In this document: in pieces, positions 34,106 through 42,639 of the stretch
Position numbering within the stretch: the stretch's first letter is position 1
Layout of the letters: each line of letters begins with the position of its first letter
DNA from: Allobosea sp. Tri-44
GTDB taxonomy: Bacteria > Pseudomonadota > Alphaproteobacteria > Rhizobiales > Beijerinckiaceae
Direction of reading: 5' to 3'
NCBI RefSeq assembly: GCF_004123845.1
Contig: NZ_NBDP01000053.1
Coordinates: 310,001-374,000, forward strand
DNA: 64,000 nt
Position numbers and translations under genes: made by a program
Notes under the pieces: generated by a model
What the model was told of the DNA's origin: nothing
The model's input: only the letters and a program-made list of their open reading frames with translations
The model's database searches: none

Positions 34106-35533
34106 CTAGACCCGATCGAGGGCCGGCGGCAGCACCTTGCCGGGGTTCATGATGTTGTCGGGGTCGAGGCTCGCCTTCAGCGTGCGCATCACCTCGACGG
34201 CGGCGTCGCCGTGCTCCTTGCGCAGGAACTTCGCCTTGCCGTAGCCGACGCCGTGCTCGCCGGTGCAGGTGCCGCCGAGCTCGATGGCGCGGTTGACCAG
34301 CAGGCCGTTCAGCCGCTCAGCCTCGCGGATCTCGTCGGGCGAATCCATCCTGATCAGGAAGCCCATGTGGAAATTGCCGTCGCCGACATGGCCGAGCGCC
34401 GTGACCGGGAAGGGCGCATCCTTGGCGTGCTCCCTGATCTCGGTGATGCAGGCGGCGAGCTGCGAGATCGGCACGCAGGTGTCGGTGCCCCAGCTGCTGG
34501 CGCCGGGGCGCAAGGCGAGCAGCGCGTAATGCAGGTTGTGGCGGGCTTGCCAGAGCTTGCTGCGCTCCTCGGCGGTGGCGGCAAAGCGCCAGCCTTCGCC
34601 GCCATGGCCCTCGGCGAGCGCTTCGACCATCTGCGCCTGCGAGACCACCGCCGCGTCCGTGCCGTGGAATTCGAGGAAGAGCGCGACGGTCTCTGGATAG
34701 CTCAGATTGTTGTGGCGGTTGATCGCGCGCATGCAGGTCTCGTCGAGCAGTTCGACGCGGGCGACCTGGACGCCGCACTGGATCGTCTCGATGGCGCAAT
34801 TGACAGCGCTGGCGATGTCCGGAAAGGAGCAGACCGCGACCGAGCTCGCCTCCGGGATACCGTAGAGCTTCAACGTGATCTCGGTGATGACGCAAAGCGT
34901 GCCTTCCGAGCCGACGAAGAGGCGGGTGAGGTCGTAGCCGGCCGAGGATTTGCGGGCCCGGCCGCCGGTCTTCACGATCGTGCCGTCGGCGAGCACGACG
35001 GTGAGCGCCAGCACATTGTCCTTCATCGTGCCGTAGCGGACTGCATTGGTGCCGGAGGCGCGCGTCGCGGTCATGCCGCCAAGCGTGGCATCGGCGCCGG
35101 GATCGACCGGGAAGAACAGGCCGGTGTCGCGCAGGTGCTCGTTGAGCTGCTTGCGGGTGACGCCGGCCTCGACCGTGCAGTCGAGGTCCTCGGCGTTGAC
35201 TTCGGTGATCGCATTCATGCGCGAGAGATCGATGCAGACACCGCCATGCAGCGCGACGACATGGCCTTCGAGCGAGGTGCCGGCGCCGAACGGAATGACC
35301 GGCACCTTGGCCTGATGGCATAGCTTTACGATCCTGCTGACCTCATCGGTGGTCTGCGGATAGCAGACCACATCGGGCGCCTTGGTCGGGTGATAGGATT
35401 CGCCATGGCCGTGATGCTCACGCTCGCTATCCGAAGTCGAGCAGCGCGGGCCGAGAAGCTCACGCAGGGCAGTAGTGAGGCCATCGAGGGCGGGATGCCG
35501 AGGGGTGCCGGGGGTGGTGGCGGGAGCGTTCAT
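34106..35533 (-). CDS. FAD-linked oxidase, D-2-hydroxyacid (D-lactate-type) dehydrogenase family
   Basis: The 475-residue protein has the PCMH-type FAD domain (VVCYPQTTDEVSRIVKLCHQ, PVIPFGAGTSLEGHV, DPGADATLGGMTATRASGTNAVRYG) and the C-terminal FAD-oxidase cap ending TCTGEHGVGYGKAKFL. This is the GlcD/Dld type that oxidises D-2-hydroxy acids to 2-oxo acids and passes electrons to cytochrome c or quinone. It is convergent with the ThDP enzyme (16 bp apart). Candidate substrates are D-lactate, glycolate or an aryl-lactate/mandelate. Confidence 0.88.
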   Translation of the reverse strand: MNAPATTPGTPRHPALDGLTTALRELLGPRCSTSDSEREHHGHGESYHPTKAPDVVCYPQTTDEVSRIVKLCHQAKVPVIPFGAGTSLEGHVVALHGGVCIDLSRMNAITEVNAEDLDCTVEAGVTRKQLNEHLRDTGLFFPVDPGADATLGGMTATRASGTNAVRYGTMKDNVLALTVVLADGTIVKTGGRARKSSAGYDLTRLFVGSEGTLCVITEITLKLYGIPEASSVAVCSFPDIASAVNCAIETIQCGVQVARVELLDETCMRAINRHNNLSYPETVALFLEFHGTDAAVVSQAQMVEALAEGHGGEGWRFAATAEERSKLWQARHNLHYALLALRPGASSWGTDTCVPISQLAACITEIREHAKDAPFPVTALGHVGDGNFHMGFLIRMDSPDEIREAERLNGLLVNRAIELGGTCTGEHGVGYGKAKFLRKEHGDAAVEVMRTLKASLDPDNIMNPGKVLPPALDRV

Positions 35534-35691
35534 AGGGCCTTCGATCCTCGTGCACGTCTTCGTCGCGGCTGCGGTGCAATCTCGACCGTCATGTCGTCTT
35601 CGGCCACAGCCGATGCAGCATGAGCGCTCTGCACCGGCAGGGGAAGTGTGGCGTCAGGCCGACTAGTCGCGCGTGGCCACCCGAACATCCT

Positions 35692-36585
35692 TCAGCTTCG
35701 CGATTGCGCGAGCAGCGTGGCGACGCAGGTTTTTACCGAGTCCTGCCAGGGCGGCAGGCGCAGGCCGTGACGTTGCGCGAGCAGGCTACAGTCGAGCCTG
35801 GAATTGGTCGGCCGGCGGGCAGGGGTGGGGTAGTCCAAAGTCGCAATGCGCCTGACGGTCGCGCTCGGCCCGCCCAGCGCTGCCGAGGTGGCGAAGACGG
35901 TCTCGGCGAGATCCGCCCAGCTTGCCTCGCCGGTGCCGGCTGCATGGAAGACGCCGCGCAGCGAGGCAGCGCCGGGGCGGGCGACCAGCGCCTTTGCCAT
36001 TGCGATGATCGCGTCGGCAAGATCAAGCGCGCTGGTCGGCGAGCCCAGTTGATCGGAGACGACGCCGATCTCGTCCCTGCTCTCGGCGAGGCGCAGCATT
36101 GTCTTCACGAAGTTGGCGCCATAGGGGCTGTAGACCCAGGCGGTGCGCAGGATCGTCCAGTCGGCGCCGGAGGCTGCGACCGCTTCCTCGCCGGCGAGCT
36201 TGGAGCGGCCATAGGCGCCGAGCGGGGCGGTCGGATCGTCTTCGCGCCAGGGGCGCGGCGCCATGCCGTCGAAGACGTAGTCGGTGGAGATCTGGATCAG
36301 CGGCACGCTTAGGGCCGCAGCCGCTGCGGCCACAGCACCGGCGCCAGCGCCGTTGATCCGCATGGCGAGCTCCGGTTCGGTCTCGGCCTTGTCGACGGCG
36401 GTGTAGGCGGCGGCGTTGACGATGCAGTCGGGGCTTGATGCGGCGAGTGCCTGCCGAACGCTTTCCGGCTGCGCCAGATCGAGCTCGGGCCGGCCGACCG
36501 GGACGACCGCGATGCCGGCCGCCTCGGCGCGGGCGAGGAGGGATTGGACGACCTGCCCGGTCCGTCCGGTCACGGCTATGCGCAT
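35692..36585 (-). CDS. rfbD: dTDP-4-dehydrorhamnose reductase
   Basis: The 297-residue extended-SDR protein has TGRTGQVVQSLL (cofactor loop), VNAAAYTAVDKAETEPE, the STDYVFDG motif with catalytic residues and YGRSKLAGEEAV (YxxxK). This is the RfbD/RmlD pattern. It reduces dTDP-4-dehydro-L-rhamnose to dTDP-L-rhamnose. No rfbA, rfbB or rfbC lies in the window, so it is isolated here from its usual operon partners. It is flanked by unrelated catabolic genes. Confidence 0.88.
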   Translation of the reverse strand: MRIAVTGRTGQVVQSLLARAEAAGIAVVPVGRPELDLAQPESVRQALAASSPDCIVNAAAYTAVDKAETEPELAMRINGAGAGAVAAAAAALSVPLIQISTDYVFDGMAPRPWREDDPTAPLGAYGRSKLAGEEAVAASGADWTILRTAWVYSPYGANFVKTMLRLAESRDEIGVVSDQLGSPTSALDLADAIIAMAKALVARPGAASLRGVFHAAGTGEASWADLAETVFATSAALGGPSATVRRIATLDYPTPARRPTNSRLDCSLLAQRHGLRLPPWQDSVKTCVATLLAQSRS

Positions 36586-36640
36586 CGGGCCTTCGCCATC
36601 GGAAGCATGGCGGCCGGTCTAGAGCATGCGCCTTGTGGGC

Positions 36641-37546
36641 TCAACCCGCTGCCTCGAAGCGGCGGGCCTCCTCGCAGAGCCAGGCGATCAGCGTATCGAG
36701 GGCGGGGCTGCGCTCGCTTTGCGAATTGACGGTCAGCCAGCAGCCGGTAGCGCTGTCGAAATCGAGGCCGAGCGGATTGACCAGCGCGCCCGAGGCCAGT
36801 TCCTCGGCGACATAGCAGCGTGGCGCGAGCGCGACGCCGAGCCCGGCGACGGCGGCGCGGATGATCACGGAATAATAGCCGTAGCGCACGGTATGGGCCG
36901 GCACGGCACCACGCAGGCCGTGCGCTTCGGTGAACTCGGCCCAGAAGGCCGGCATCTGGAAATGCTGCAGCAGCGTCATCTTCTGGATGTCGGCGGCACG
37001 GGCGAAGCCGCCCAGACGTTCGAGCGCTGCGGGGGCTGCAACCAGCGCGACCCGGCGGCCGAACAGATAGTGCGACTCGCGATCCGGCCAGGGGCCGAAA
37101 CCATGGACGATCTCGAGGTCGGCTTCCTCGATCTCCTTCTCGCTGACGAAGTTGGTGAACTGTACGTCGATCTCGGGATGCGCCTGGGCGAATTCCGGGA
37201 AGCGCTCCATCAGCCAGCGCTCGCCGGCTATGGCGATCATGTGCAGGCGGATCGGCCGACCGATCGCGGCGCGCTCGGCGAGACGGCGGGCGCCGCGCTC
37301 CATCTGCTCGATCGCAGCCTCGGCATAGGGGCGGTAGATCGTGCCGGCCTCGGTGGGTTTGAGTCCGGCGGGGCTGCGCTCGAACAGCTCTGTATCGAGA
37401 TGCTCCTCCAGCGCCTGGATCTGCTTGGAGACGGCGCTCTGGGTCAGGTGCACCTCGCCGGCCGCCTTCGCCGTCGATCCGAGGCGGGCGACGGCGAGGA
37501 AGACCCTGAGTGCCGTGGTCGACGGCGGGAGGTTGCGGCCGGCCAA
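36641..37546 (-). CDS. LysR-family regulator (GcvA-like branch)
   Basis: The 301-residue protein has the LysR HTH (STTALRVFLAVARLGSTAKAAGEVHLTQSAVSKQIQALEEHL) and a periplasmic-binding-like effector domain. The start is TTG, supported by AAGGAA about 12 bases upstream; no better ATG exists before the HTH. It is divergent from the argininosuccinate-lyase-like gene with a 96-bp gap and probably activates that lyase/ABC operon. Confidence 0.88.
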   Translation of the reverse strand: MAGRNLPPSTTALRVFLAVARLGSTAKAAGEVHLTQSAVSKQIQALEEHLDTELFERSPAGLKPTEAGTIYRPYAEAAIEQMERGARRLAERAAIGRPIRLHMIAIAGERWLMERFPEFAQAHPEIDVQFTNFVSEKEIEEADLEIVHGFGPWPDRESHYLFGRRVALVAAPAALERLGGFARAADIQKMTLLQHFQMPAFWAEFTEAHGLRGAVPAHTVRYGYYSVIIRAAVAGLGVALAPRCYVAEELASGALVNPLGLDFDSATGCWLTVNSQSERSPALDTLIAWLCEEARRFEAAG

Positions 37547-37642
37547 GCAGATATTCCTTCAGCGACTACCCTTGAGGAGATCGTTTCGTTTGCCGGTTGC
37601 GCGGTCAAGAGGGCAGTGTTTTCGATAGGGGAGAAGAACATC

Positions 37643-39058
37643 ATGAACCAGACCACGCGTCTCTGGGGCGGCCGTTTTCGCAAGCCGCCGGATCCGCGCA
37701 TGATGAAATTGTCGAGCGCAGCCGGCGCCCATGCCCGGCTCGCGCCACAGGACATCGCTGGCGGCAAGGCGCATGCGGCCGAACTGGAGCGCGCCGGACT
37801 GCTCAGCCAGGACGAGTTCAGGACCATCGTCGCAGCGCTCGAAGCGATCGCCAGCGATCTCGCCGCCGGGGCGCTGGCACCGGACGAGAACGACGAAGAC
37901 GTCCATACCTTCATCGAACGCGTGCTGACCGCGCGGATTGGCGCGACCGGCGCCAAGCTCCGGGCCGGCCGCTCGCGCAACGACCAGGCCGCCAATAATC
38001 TCAAGCTCTATCTCCGCGCCGAGGCCCGCGCGATCGGCGCGATGCTGGCCGAGCTGCTCGATGCCATCGCCGGTCAGGCCGAGCGGCACGCAGGCTCGGT
38101 CTGCCCGGGCTTCACCCATCTCCAGAGCGCCCAGCCCGTCACCTTCGGACACTGGCTGATGGCCCACGGCCAGGCGCTGTCGCGCGACGCTTCCCGCCTG
38201 CAGGATTGGGAAAAGCGCTCCTCGCTCTCGCCGCTGGGCGCAGCAGCGCTCGCCGGCTCGGCGATTGCGCTGACACCCGAACTCAGCGCCAAGGCGCTCG
38301 GCTATGACGGCCCCTGCGAGAACTCGGTCGACGCCGTCGGCGCGCGCGACCATGTCGCGGAATTCCTGTTCGTCGCGGCGATGCTGGCGACCAACCTGTC
38401 GCGGCTGGCGGAGGAGGTGACGCTCTGGACCTCGCGCCAGTTCGGCTGGGTCGTGCTCGACGATGCTTTCGCGACGGGCTCCTCGATCATGCCGCAGAAG
38501 AAGAATCCGGATATCGCCGAGATCTCGCGCGGCCGGGCGGCACGGCTGACCGGCGATCTCGTCGCCATGCTGGGCGCGCTGAAGGGACTGCCGCTGGCCT
38601 ATAACCGCGACCTCGCCGAGGACAAACGCGCCGCCTTCGACGCGGTCGACGTGCTCGGCGAGGTGCTGCCGGCCTTCGCCGGGCTGGTCGCGACGATGGA
38701 AGCCAAGCCCGAGGTGATGCGGGCGCAGGCCAGCACCGGCTTTGCGCTCGCGACCGAAGTCGCCGATCATCTCGCCCGCAAGGGCGTGCCCTTCGCCGAG
38801 GCGCATGAGATCAGCGGCGCGCTGGTGCGCTATTGCGAGGAGATGGGCCGCGAGCTCGAAGGGCTGGAGCCGGTGGAATTGCGTGCGATCGATCCGCGTC
38901 TCGACGAGAGCGTGCTGAAAGTGCTGACGCTCGATGCGGCGGTTGCGGCGCGCAGCGGCCATGGCGGCACGGCCCCGGCCAGGGTCGTCGAGCAGATCGG
39001 CCGCTTCCGCGACTGGCTCGCCGGCTTCTCGCAGTGGACGAGGGAGGGCGCGGCATGA
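37643..39058 (+). CDS. argH: Argininosuccinate lyase family protein (catabolic paralogue suspected)
   Basis: The 471-residue protein belongs to the fumarase/aspartase superfamily: WGGRFRKPPDP at the start, LRAGRSRNDQAANNLKLYLR, GFTHLQSAQPVTFGHW (His) and the superfamily signature GSSIMPQKKNPD (catalytic Ser near 280). In housekeeping argininosuccinate lyases the early segment usually reads D-I-x-G-S-x-A-H; here it is DIAGGKAH, so a substrate-binding serine is replaced. It is first in an operon with a polar amino acid ABC importer (ATGA overlap) and divergent from LysR. This suggests a lyase acting on an imported N-succinyl or similar compound. EDDS lyase is a known precedent in this family. 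A true biosynthetic ArgH cannot be excluded. Confidence 0.83.
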   Translation: MNQTTRLWGGRFRKPPDPRMMKLSSAAGAHARLAPQDIAGGKAHAAELERAGLLSQDEFRTIVAALEAIASDLAAGALAPDENDEDVHTFIERVLTARIGATGAKLRAGRSRNDQAANNLKLYLRAEARAIGAMLAELLDAIAGQAERHAGSVCPGFTHLQSAQPVTFGHWLMAHGQALSRDASRLQDWEKRSSLSPLGAAALAGSAIALTPELSAKALGYDGPCENSVDAVGARDHVAEFLFVAAMLATNLSRLAEEVTLWTSRQFGWVVLDDAFATGSSIMPQKKNPDIAEISRGRAARLTGDLVAMLGALKGLPLAYNRDLAEDKRAAFDAVDVLGEVLPAFAGLVATMEAKPEVMRAQASTGFALATEVADHLARKGVPFAEAHEISGALVRYCEEMGRELEGLEPVELRAIDPRLDESVLKVLTLDAAVAARSGHGGTAPARVVEQIGRFRDWLAGFSQWTREGAA

Positions 39059-39948
39059 GCGACGCAAGCCGGACCATGCCGGATCGCGGCCTTGCCGAGA
39101 TCGCCGGCCTGACCATTGTCCCCAAGCGCTTCTATGGGCGCTGGATCGCCGCTGCTGCGATCCTGTTCGTGCTGGCCTGGGTGGTGAAGGCGTTCGCGCA
39201 GGGGCAGATCGCCTGGCCGGTGGTGGCGCAGTTCTTCACTGCGCCGGCGATCCTCGCCGGCCTCGTCAACACGCTGATCATGACCGCCTGCGCGATGGGG
39301 CTCGGCATCGTGCTCGGCGTCGTCTTCGCGATCATGTACATGTCGCCGAACCCGGTGCTGCGCGGCGTCGCGCTGTTCTATATCTGGTTCTTCCGGGGCA
39401 CGCCGCTGCTGCTGCAATTGCTGCTCTGGTTCAATCTGGCGCTGGTTTTCCCGACGATCGGCATCCCCGGCGTGATCGAGTGGCGGACCATCGACATCAT
39501 CGGGCCGTTCATGGCGACGCTGCTCGGGCTCGGCATGAACCAGGGCGCCTACACCGCCGAGGTTGTCCGCTCGGGCATCCTCTCGGTCGACCTCGGCCAG
39601 ACCGAGGCCGCCAAGGCGATCGGCATGACAAGGCTGACGACGCTGCGCCGGATCGTGTTGCCGCAGGCGATGCGGGTGATCATCCCGCCTGTGGGCAACG
39701 AGGTGATCAGCATGGTCAAGCTGACCTCGGTCGCCAGCGTGATCCAGTTTTCCGAGATCCTGCGCAATGCGCAGAATGTCTATTACGCCAATGCCCGCGT
39801 CATCGAATTGCTGATCGTCGCGGCCGGCTGGTACCTGCTCGTCGTCACTCTCCTGCAGATCGGCCAGTTCTTCCTCGAACGCGCCTTCTCGAAGGGCCGG
39901 GGCGAGCGCCGCGCCAAGCCTCAAATCGCCGAGGAGGCCGCCGCGTGA
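39055..39948 (+). CDS. Polar amino acid ABC transporter permease (HisM/GlnP type)
   Basis: The 297-residue inner-membrane protein has an N-terminal soluble arm of about 30 residues, then five to six helices. The coupling motif GQTEAAKAIGMTRLTTLRRIVLPQAMRVIIPPVGNE is the HisM/ArtQ-type EAA loop, and FYIWFFRGTPLLLQLLLW is the family RGTP motif. The ATG overlaps the lyase stop. A single permease gene implies a homodimeric channel. Confidence 0.9.
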   Translation: MSDASRTMPDRGLAEIAGLTIVPKRFYGRWIAAAAILFVLAWVVKAFAQGQIAWPVVAQFFTAPAILAGLVNTLIMTACAMGLGIVLGVVFAIMYMSPNPVLRGVALFYIWFFRGTPLLLQLLLWFNLALVFPTIGIPGVIEWRTIDIIGPFMATLLGLGMNQGAYTAEVVRSGILSVDLGQTEAAKAIGMTRLTTLRRIVLPQAMRVIIPPVGNEVISMVKLTSVASVIQFSEILRNAQNVYYANARVIELLIVAAGWYLLVVTLLQIGQFFLERAFSKGRGERRAKPQIAEEAAA

Positions 39949-40718
39949 CCGCCCTGTCCCCGATCGTCGTCGCCGCCAGCGTCACCAAGCAGTTCGGCCC
40001 GCTGAAGGCGCTGAACAAGGTCTCGCTCTCGGTCCTGCCGGGCGCGGTGCAATGCATCATCGGCCCGTCCGGCTCGGGCAAGTCGACATTGCTGCGCTGC
40101 ATCAACCAGCTCGAGAAGATCGATGCTGGCGCGATCATGGTCGCAGGCGAGCTGATCGGCTATCGCCGCGTCGGCAATGAGCTGCACGAGCTCAGCGACG
40201 TCGAGATCGCGCGCCAGCGCCTCAAGACCGGCATGGTCTTCCAGCGCTTCAACCTGTTCAACCACATGACCGTTCTGCAGAACATCATCGAGGGCCCGCT
40301 CACGGTGCTGAAACGGCCGCGGCGCGAGACCATCGCTGAGGCCATGGCGCTGCTCGAGCGCGTCGGCCTCGCCGAGAAGCGCGATTCCTATCCGATCGAG
40401 CTCTCCGGCGGCCAGCAGCAGCGCATCGCGATTGCCCGCGCGCTGGCGATGAAGCCCCAGCTGATGCTGTTCGACGAACCGACCTCGGCGCTCGATCCCG
40501 AGCTCGTCGGCGAGGTGCTGAACGTGATGCGCGACCTTGCCGCCTCCGGCATGACCATGATCGTCGTCACCCATGAGCTCGGCTTCGCCCGCGAGGTCGC
40601 GAACGACGTCGTCTTCATGGACAAGGGCGAGATCGTCGAGCAGGGCCCGCCGCAGCAGGTGCTGGTCTCGCCGCAGCAGCCCCGCACCCGCGACTTCATC
40701 GCCGCCGTCCTCAAGTGA
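39945..40718 (+). CDS. Polar amino acid ABC transporter ATP-binding protein (GlnQ/HisP type)
   Basis: The 257-residue ATPase starts at GTG overlapping the permease stop. Motifs are Walker A GPSGSGKST, FQRFNLFNHMTVLQNI Q-loop, LSGGQQQRIAIARAL signature, LMLFDEPTSALDPELV Walker B and VTHELGFAREV H-loop. The LLRCINQLEKIDAGAI sequence after Walker A is typical of the PAAT subgroup. It powers the adjacent permease. Confidence 0.93.
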   Translation: MTALSPIVVAASVTKQFGPLKALNKVSLSVLPGAVQCIIGPSGSGKSTLLRCINQLEKIDAGAIMVAGELIGYRRVGNELHELSDVEIARQRLKTGMVFQRFNLFNHMTVLQNIIEGPLTVLKRPRRETIAEAMALLERVGLAEKRDSYPIELSGGQQQRIAIARALAMKPQLMLFDEPTSALDPELVGEVLNVMRDLAASGMTMIVVTHELGFAREVANDVVFMDKGEIVEQGPPQQVLVSPQQPRTRDFIAAVLK

Positions 40719-40747
40719 ATCCAGCTAAGACAAACAGGGAGATCACC

Positions 40748-41578
40748 ATGCTTCGCCTTTCGTTCGCCGCCGCGCTGCTCGCCTGCACCGCGCTCGCCGC
40801 CCAGGCCCAGGCCCTGCCGGACCGGATCAAGACCGCCGGCAAGATCGTCATCGCGACCCAGCCGAACTATGCGCCGATCGTCTACAAGGACCCGGCGACC
40901 AACACGATGGCCGGCTTCGACTACGAGCTCGGCGAGGCGATCGCCAAGGAACTCGGCGTCAAGGCCGAGTGGCAGGACACCGCCTTCGCCCAGATGCTGC
41001 CCTCGCTGACGACCGGACGCGTCGACATGGTGATGGCCGGGATGAGTGATCTGCCGGCGCGGCGCGAGACGGTCGACTTCGTCGACTACATGGTATCGGG
41101 CGCGCAGTTCTATACGGTCACCGCCTTCGCCTCGACGATCAAGTCGGTGGAGGATCTCTGCGGCAAGAGCGTCGGCGCCAGCCGCTCGACCAACTGGCCA
41201 AAGCAGATCGGCGAGTGGAGCGATGCCAACTGCGTCGCCAAGGGCAAGCCGGCGATCACCGTGGTCGGCACCGAAGGCTCGGTCGACGCCCGCACCCAGC
41301 TGAAGACGCAGCGCCTGCAGGGCGGTGTCCAGGGCAGCGAGACGATGAACCATTTCGTCAAGCTCGAGCCGAACACCTATATCCCGCTCGGCGAGCCCTT
41401 CACCCGCTCGCTGACCGGCATCCCGTTCCCGAAGACGGCCGAGGGCGGCCAGCTGCGCGATGCGGTCAAGGGCGCGCTCGAACGCCTGCAGGCGAACGGT
41501 ACCTATGACGCGCTGGTCGCCAAGTATGTCCAGCCAAGCAACGTGCTGAAGCCGATCTCGGTCAACAAGGGCGAGTGA
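40748..41578 (+). CDS. Polar amino acid ABC transporter substrate-binding protein
   Basis: The 276-residue protein has a Sec signal peptide (MLRLSFAAALLACTALAAQAQA) and the SBP_bac_3 fold: TAGKIVIATQPNYAPIVYKD, NTMAGFDYELGEAIAKELG and MVMAGMSDLPARRETVDFVDYM. The TxxRxxxVDFSxP region (ARRETVDFVDY) lacks the usual serine. The ATG at 40748 is favoured by GGGAG upstream. It is last in the lyase-ABC operon and so defines the ligand entering that pathway. Confidence 0.9.
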   Translation: MLRLSFAAALLACTALAAQAQALPDRIKTAGKIVIATQPNYAPIVYKDPATNTMAGFDYELGEAIAKELGVKAEWQDTAFAQMLPSLTTGRVDMVMAGMSDLPARRETVDFVDYMVSGAQFYTVTAFASTIKSVEDLCGKSVGASRSTNWPKQIGEWSDANCVAKGKPAITVVGTEGSVDARTQLKTQRLQGGVQGSETMNHFVKLEPNTYIPLGEPFTRSLTGIPFPKTAEGGQLRDAVKGALERLQANGTYDALVAKYVQPSNVLKPISVNKGE

Positions 41579-41658
41579 TCGCTTGACCCTGCCGGCCTCG
41601 GCGGCTTCGCTGCCGTCGATGCCGGCGGCCTCCTCGCCGGAACGCCAGCGAGGATAGC

Positions 41659-42552
41659 GTGCTGACCTTCCGCCAGATCGAGGTGTTCAAGGCGGTGATG
41701 GCCGCCGGCAGCCTCGCCGGTGCCGCACGCGAGTTGCGCATCGCGCAGCCGACGGTGACGCGCATGATCCTGCGCATGGAGGATCAGCTCGGCGCCCGGC
41801 TGTTCAACCGGGTCCGCGGCCGGCTGACACCGACCCAGGAGGCATCGCGCTTCCTCGCCGACATCGACCGCGCCTTCGAGCAGATGCGTTCGGCGGTGGA
41901 GCGGGCGGCGCAGGCGGCACTGCCGGAACGCTCGGTGTTCCGTTGCGGCGCCTCGCCCAGCATCGGCCGCGGGCTCGTTCCTGCGGCGCTGGCGCGTTTG
42001 CTCTCGCGCATGCCGGCGGTTTCGCTGCAGCTCGACATCCTGACCGTCAGCCAGGTGCTGCCCTATCTACTTGACGGCTCAGCCGATGCGGCGGTGACGC
42101 TGTTTCCGGTCATGCATCACGAGGTGGTCAGCACGCCCGTCGGTAGCGGCCGGCCGGTGCTGCTGATGCCGGCCGGGACGGAGGATGTGCCCTCCGGCGA
42201 GGTGAGTCTCGCCGGCCTCGCTGACCGTGCCTGGATCGTCTTCCAGCCTCGGTCCGTCCATGGCGATATGGCGGCGGGTATCCTGTCGGATCACGGGCTG
42301 CGGCCGGCTCGGACGCATATGGTGCGTTTCGCCGAGACGGCGGTCGCGCTGGTCGAGGCCGGGATCGGCGTCTGCATCGTCGACGAGTTCTCGGCGCGTG
42401 CCGCCGACATGTCGCGTTTGCGCTGTCTGCCGGTCCCAACGAACCGGCGCTACGAGGCCTATCTGCACCGTCCGCTCGCCGCGCCTGGCGAACTGACGGA
42501 GCGCTTCGAGCATTGCCTGAAGGATGAGCTGCAAGCAGGATCCATGTCCTGA
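41659..42552 (+). CDS. LysR-family regulator
   Basis: The 297-residue protein starts at GTG with a LysR HTH (LTFRQIEVFKAVMAAGSLAGAARELRIAQPTVTRMILRMEDQLG) and effector domain. The ARELRIAQPTVTR helix resembles regulators of amino acid or octopine/nopaline catabolism (OccR/NocR-like). It lies between the lyase-ABC operon and a Bug-alcohol dehydrogenase group on the same strand and could regulate either. Confidence 0.87.
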   Translation: MLTFRQIEVFKAVMAAGSLAGAARELRIAQPTVTRMILRMEDQLGARLFNRVRGRLTPTQEASRFLADIDRAFEQMRSAVERAAQAALPERSVFRCGASPSIGRGLVPAALARLLSRMPAVSLQLDILTVSQVLPYLLDGSADAAVTLFPVMHHEVVSTPVGSGRPVLLMPAGTEDVPSGEVSLAGLADRAWIVFQPRSVHGDMAAGILSDHGLRPARTHMVRFAETAVALVEAGIGVCIVDEFSARAADMSRLRCLPVPTNRRYEAYLHRPLAAPGELTERFEHCLKDELQAGSMS

Positions 42553-42639
42553 AGCTATAGCTCTGGAATAGAACGTCACTTGAATCGGCCAGCCGGCTCC
42601 GTTTGAGTGCGCGCAGAAAAATCCAGGGAGGATTTCAGT

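Noticed and set aside
36626..39058. An 810-codon version of the argininosuccinate lyase
   Set aside because: The upstream 339 codons are antisense to the LysR gene and lack domain character. The family start WGGRF is directly after the ATG at 37643.
42553..42562. AGCTATAGCT palindrome after the LysR gene
   Set aside because: Short, self-complementary by chance expectation, and not clearly placed for the Bug gene promoter.
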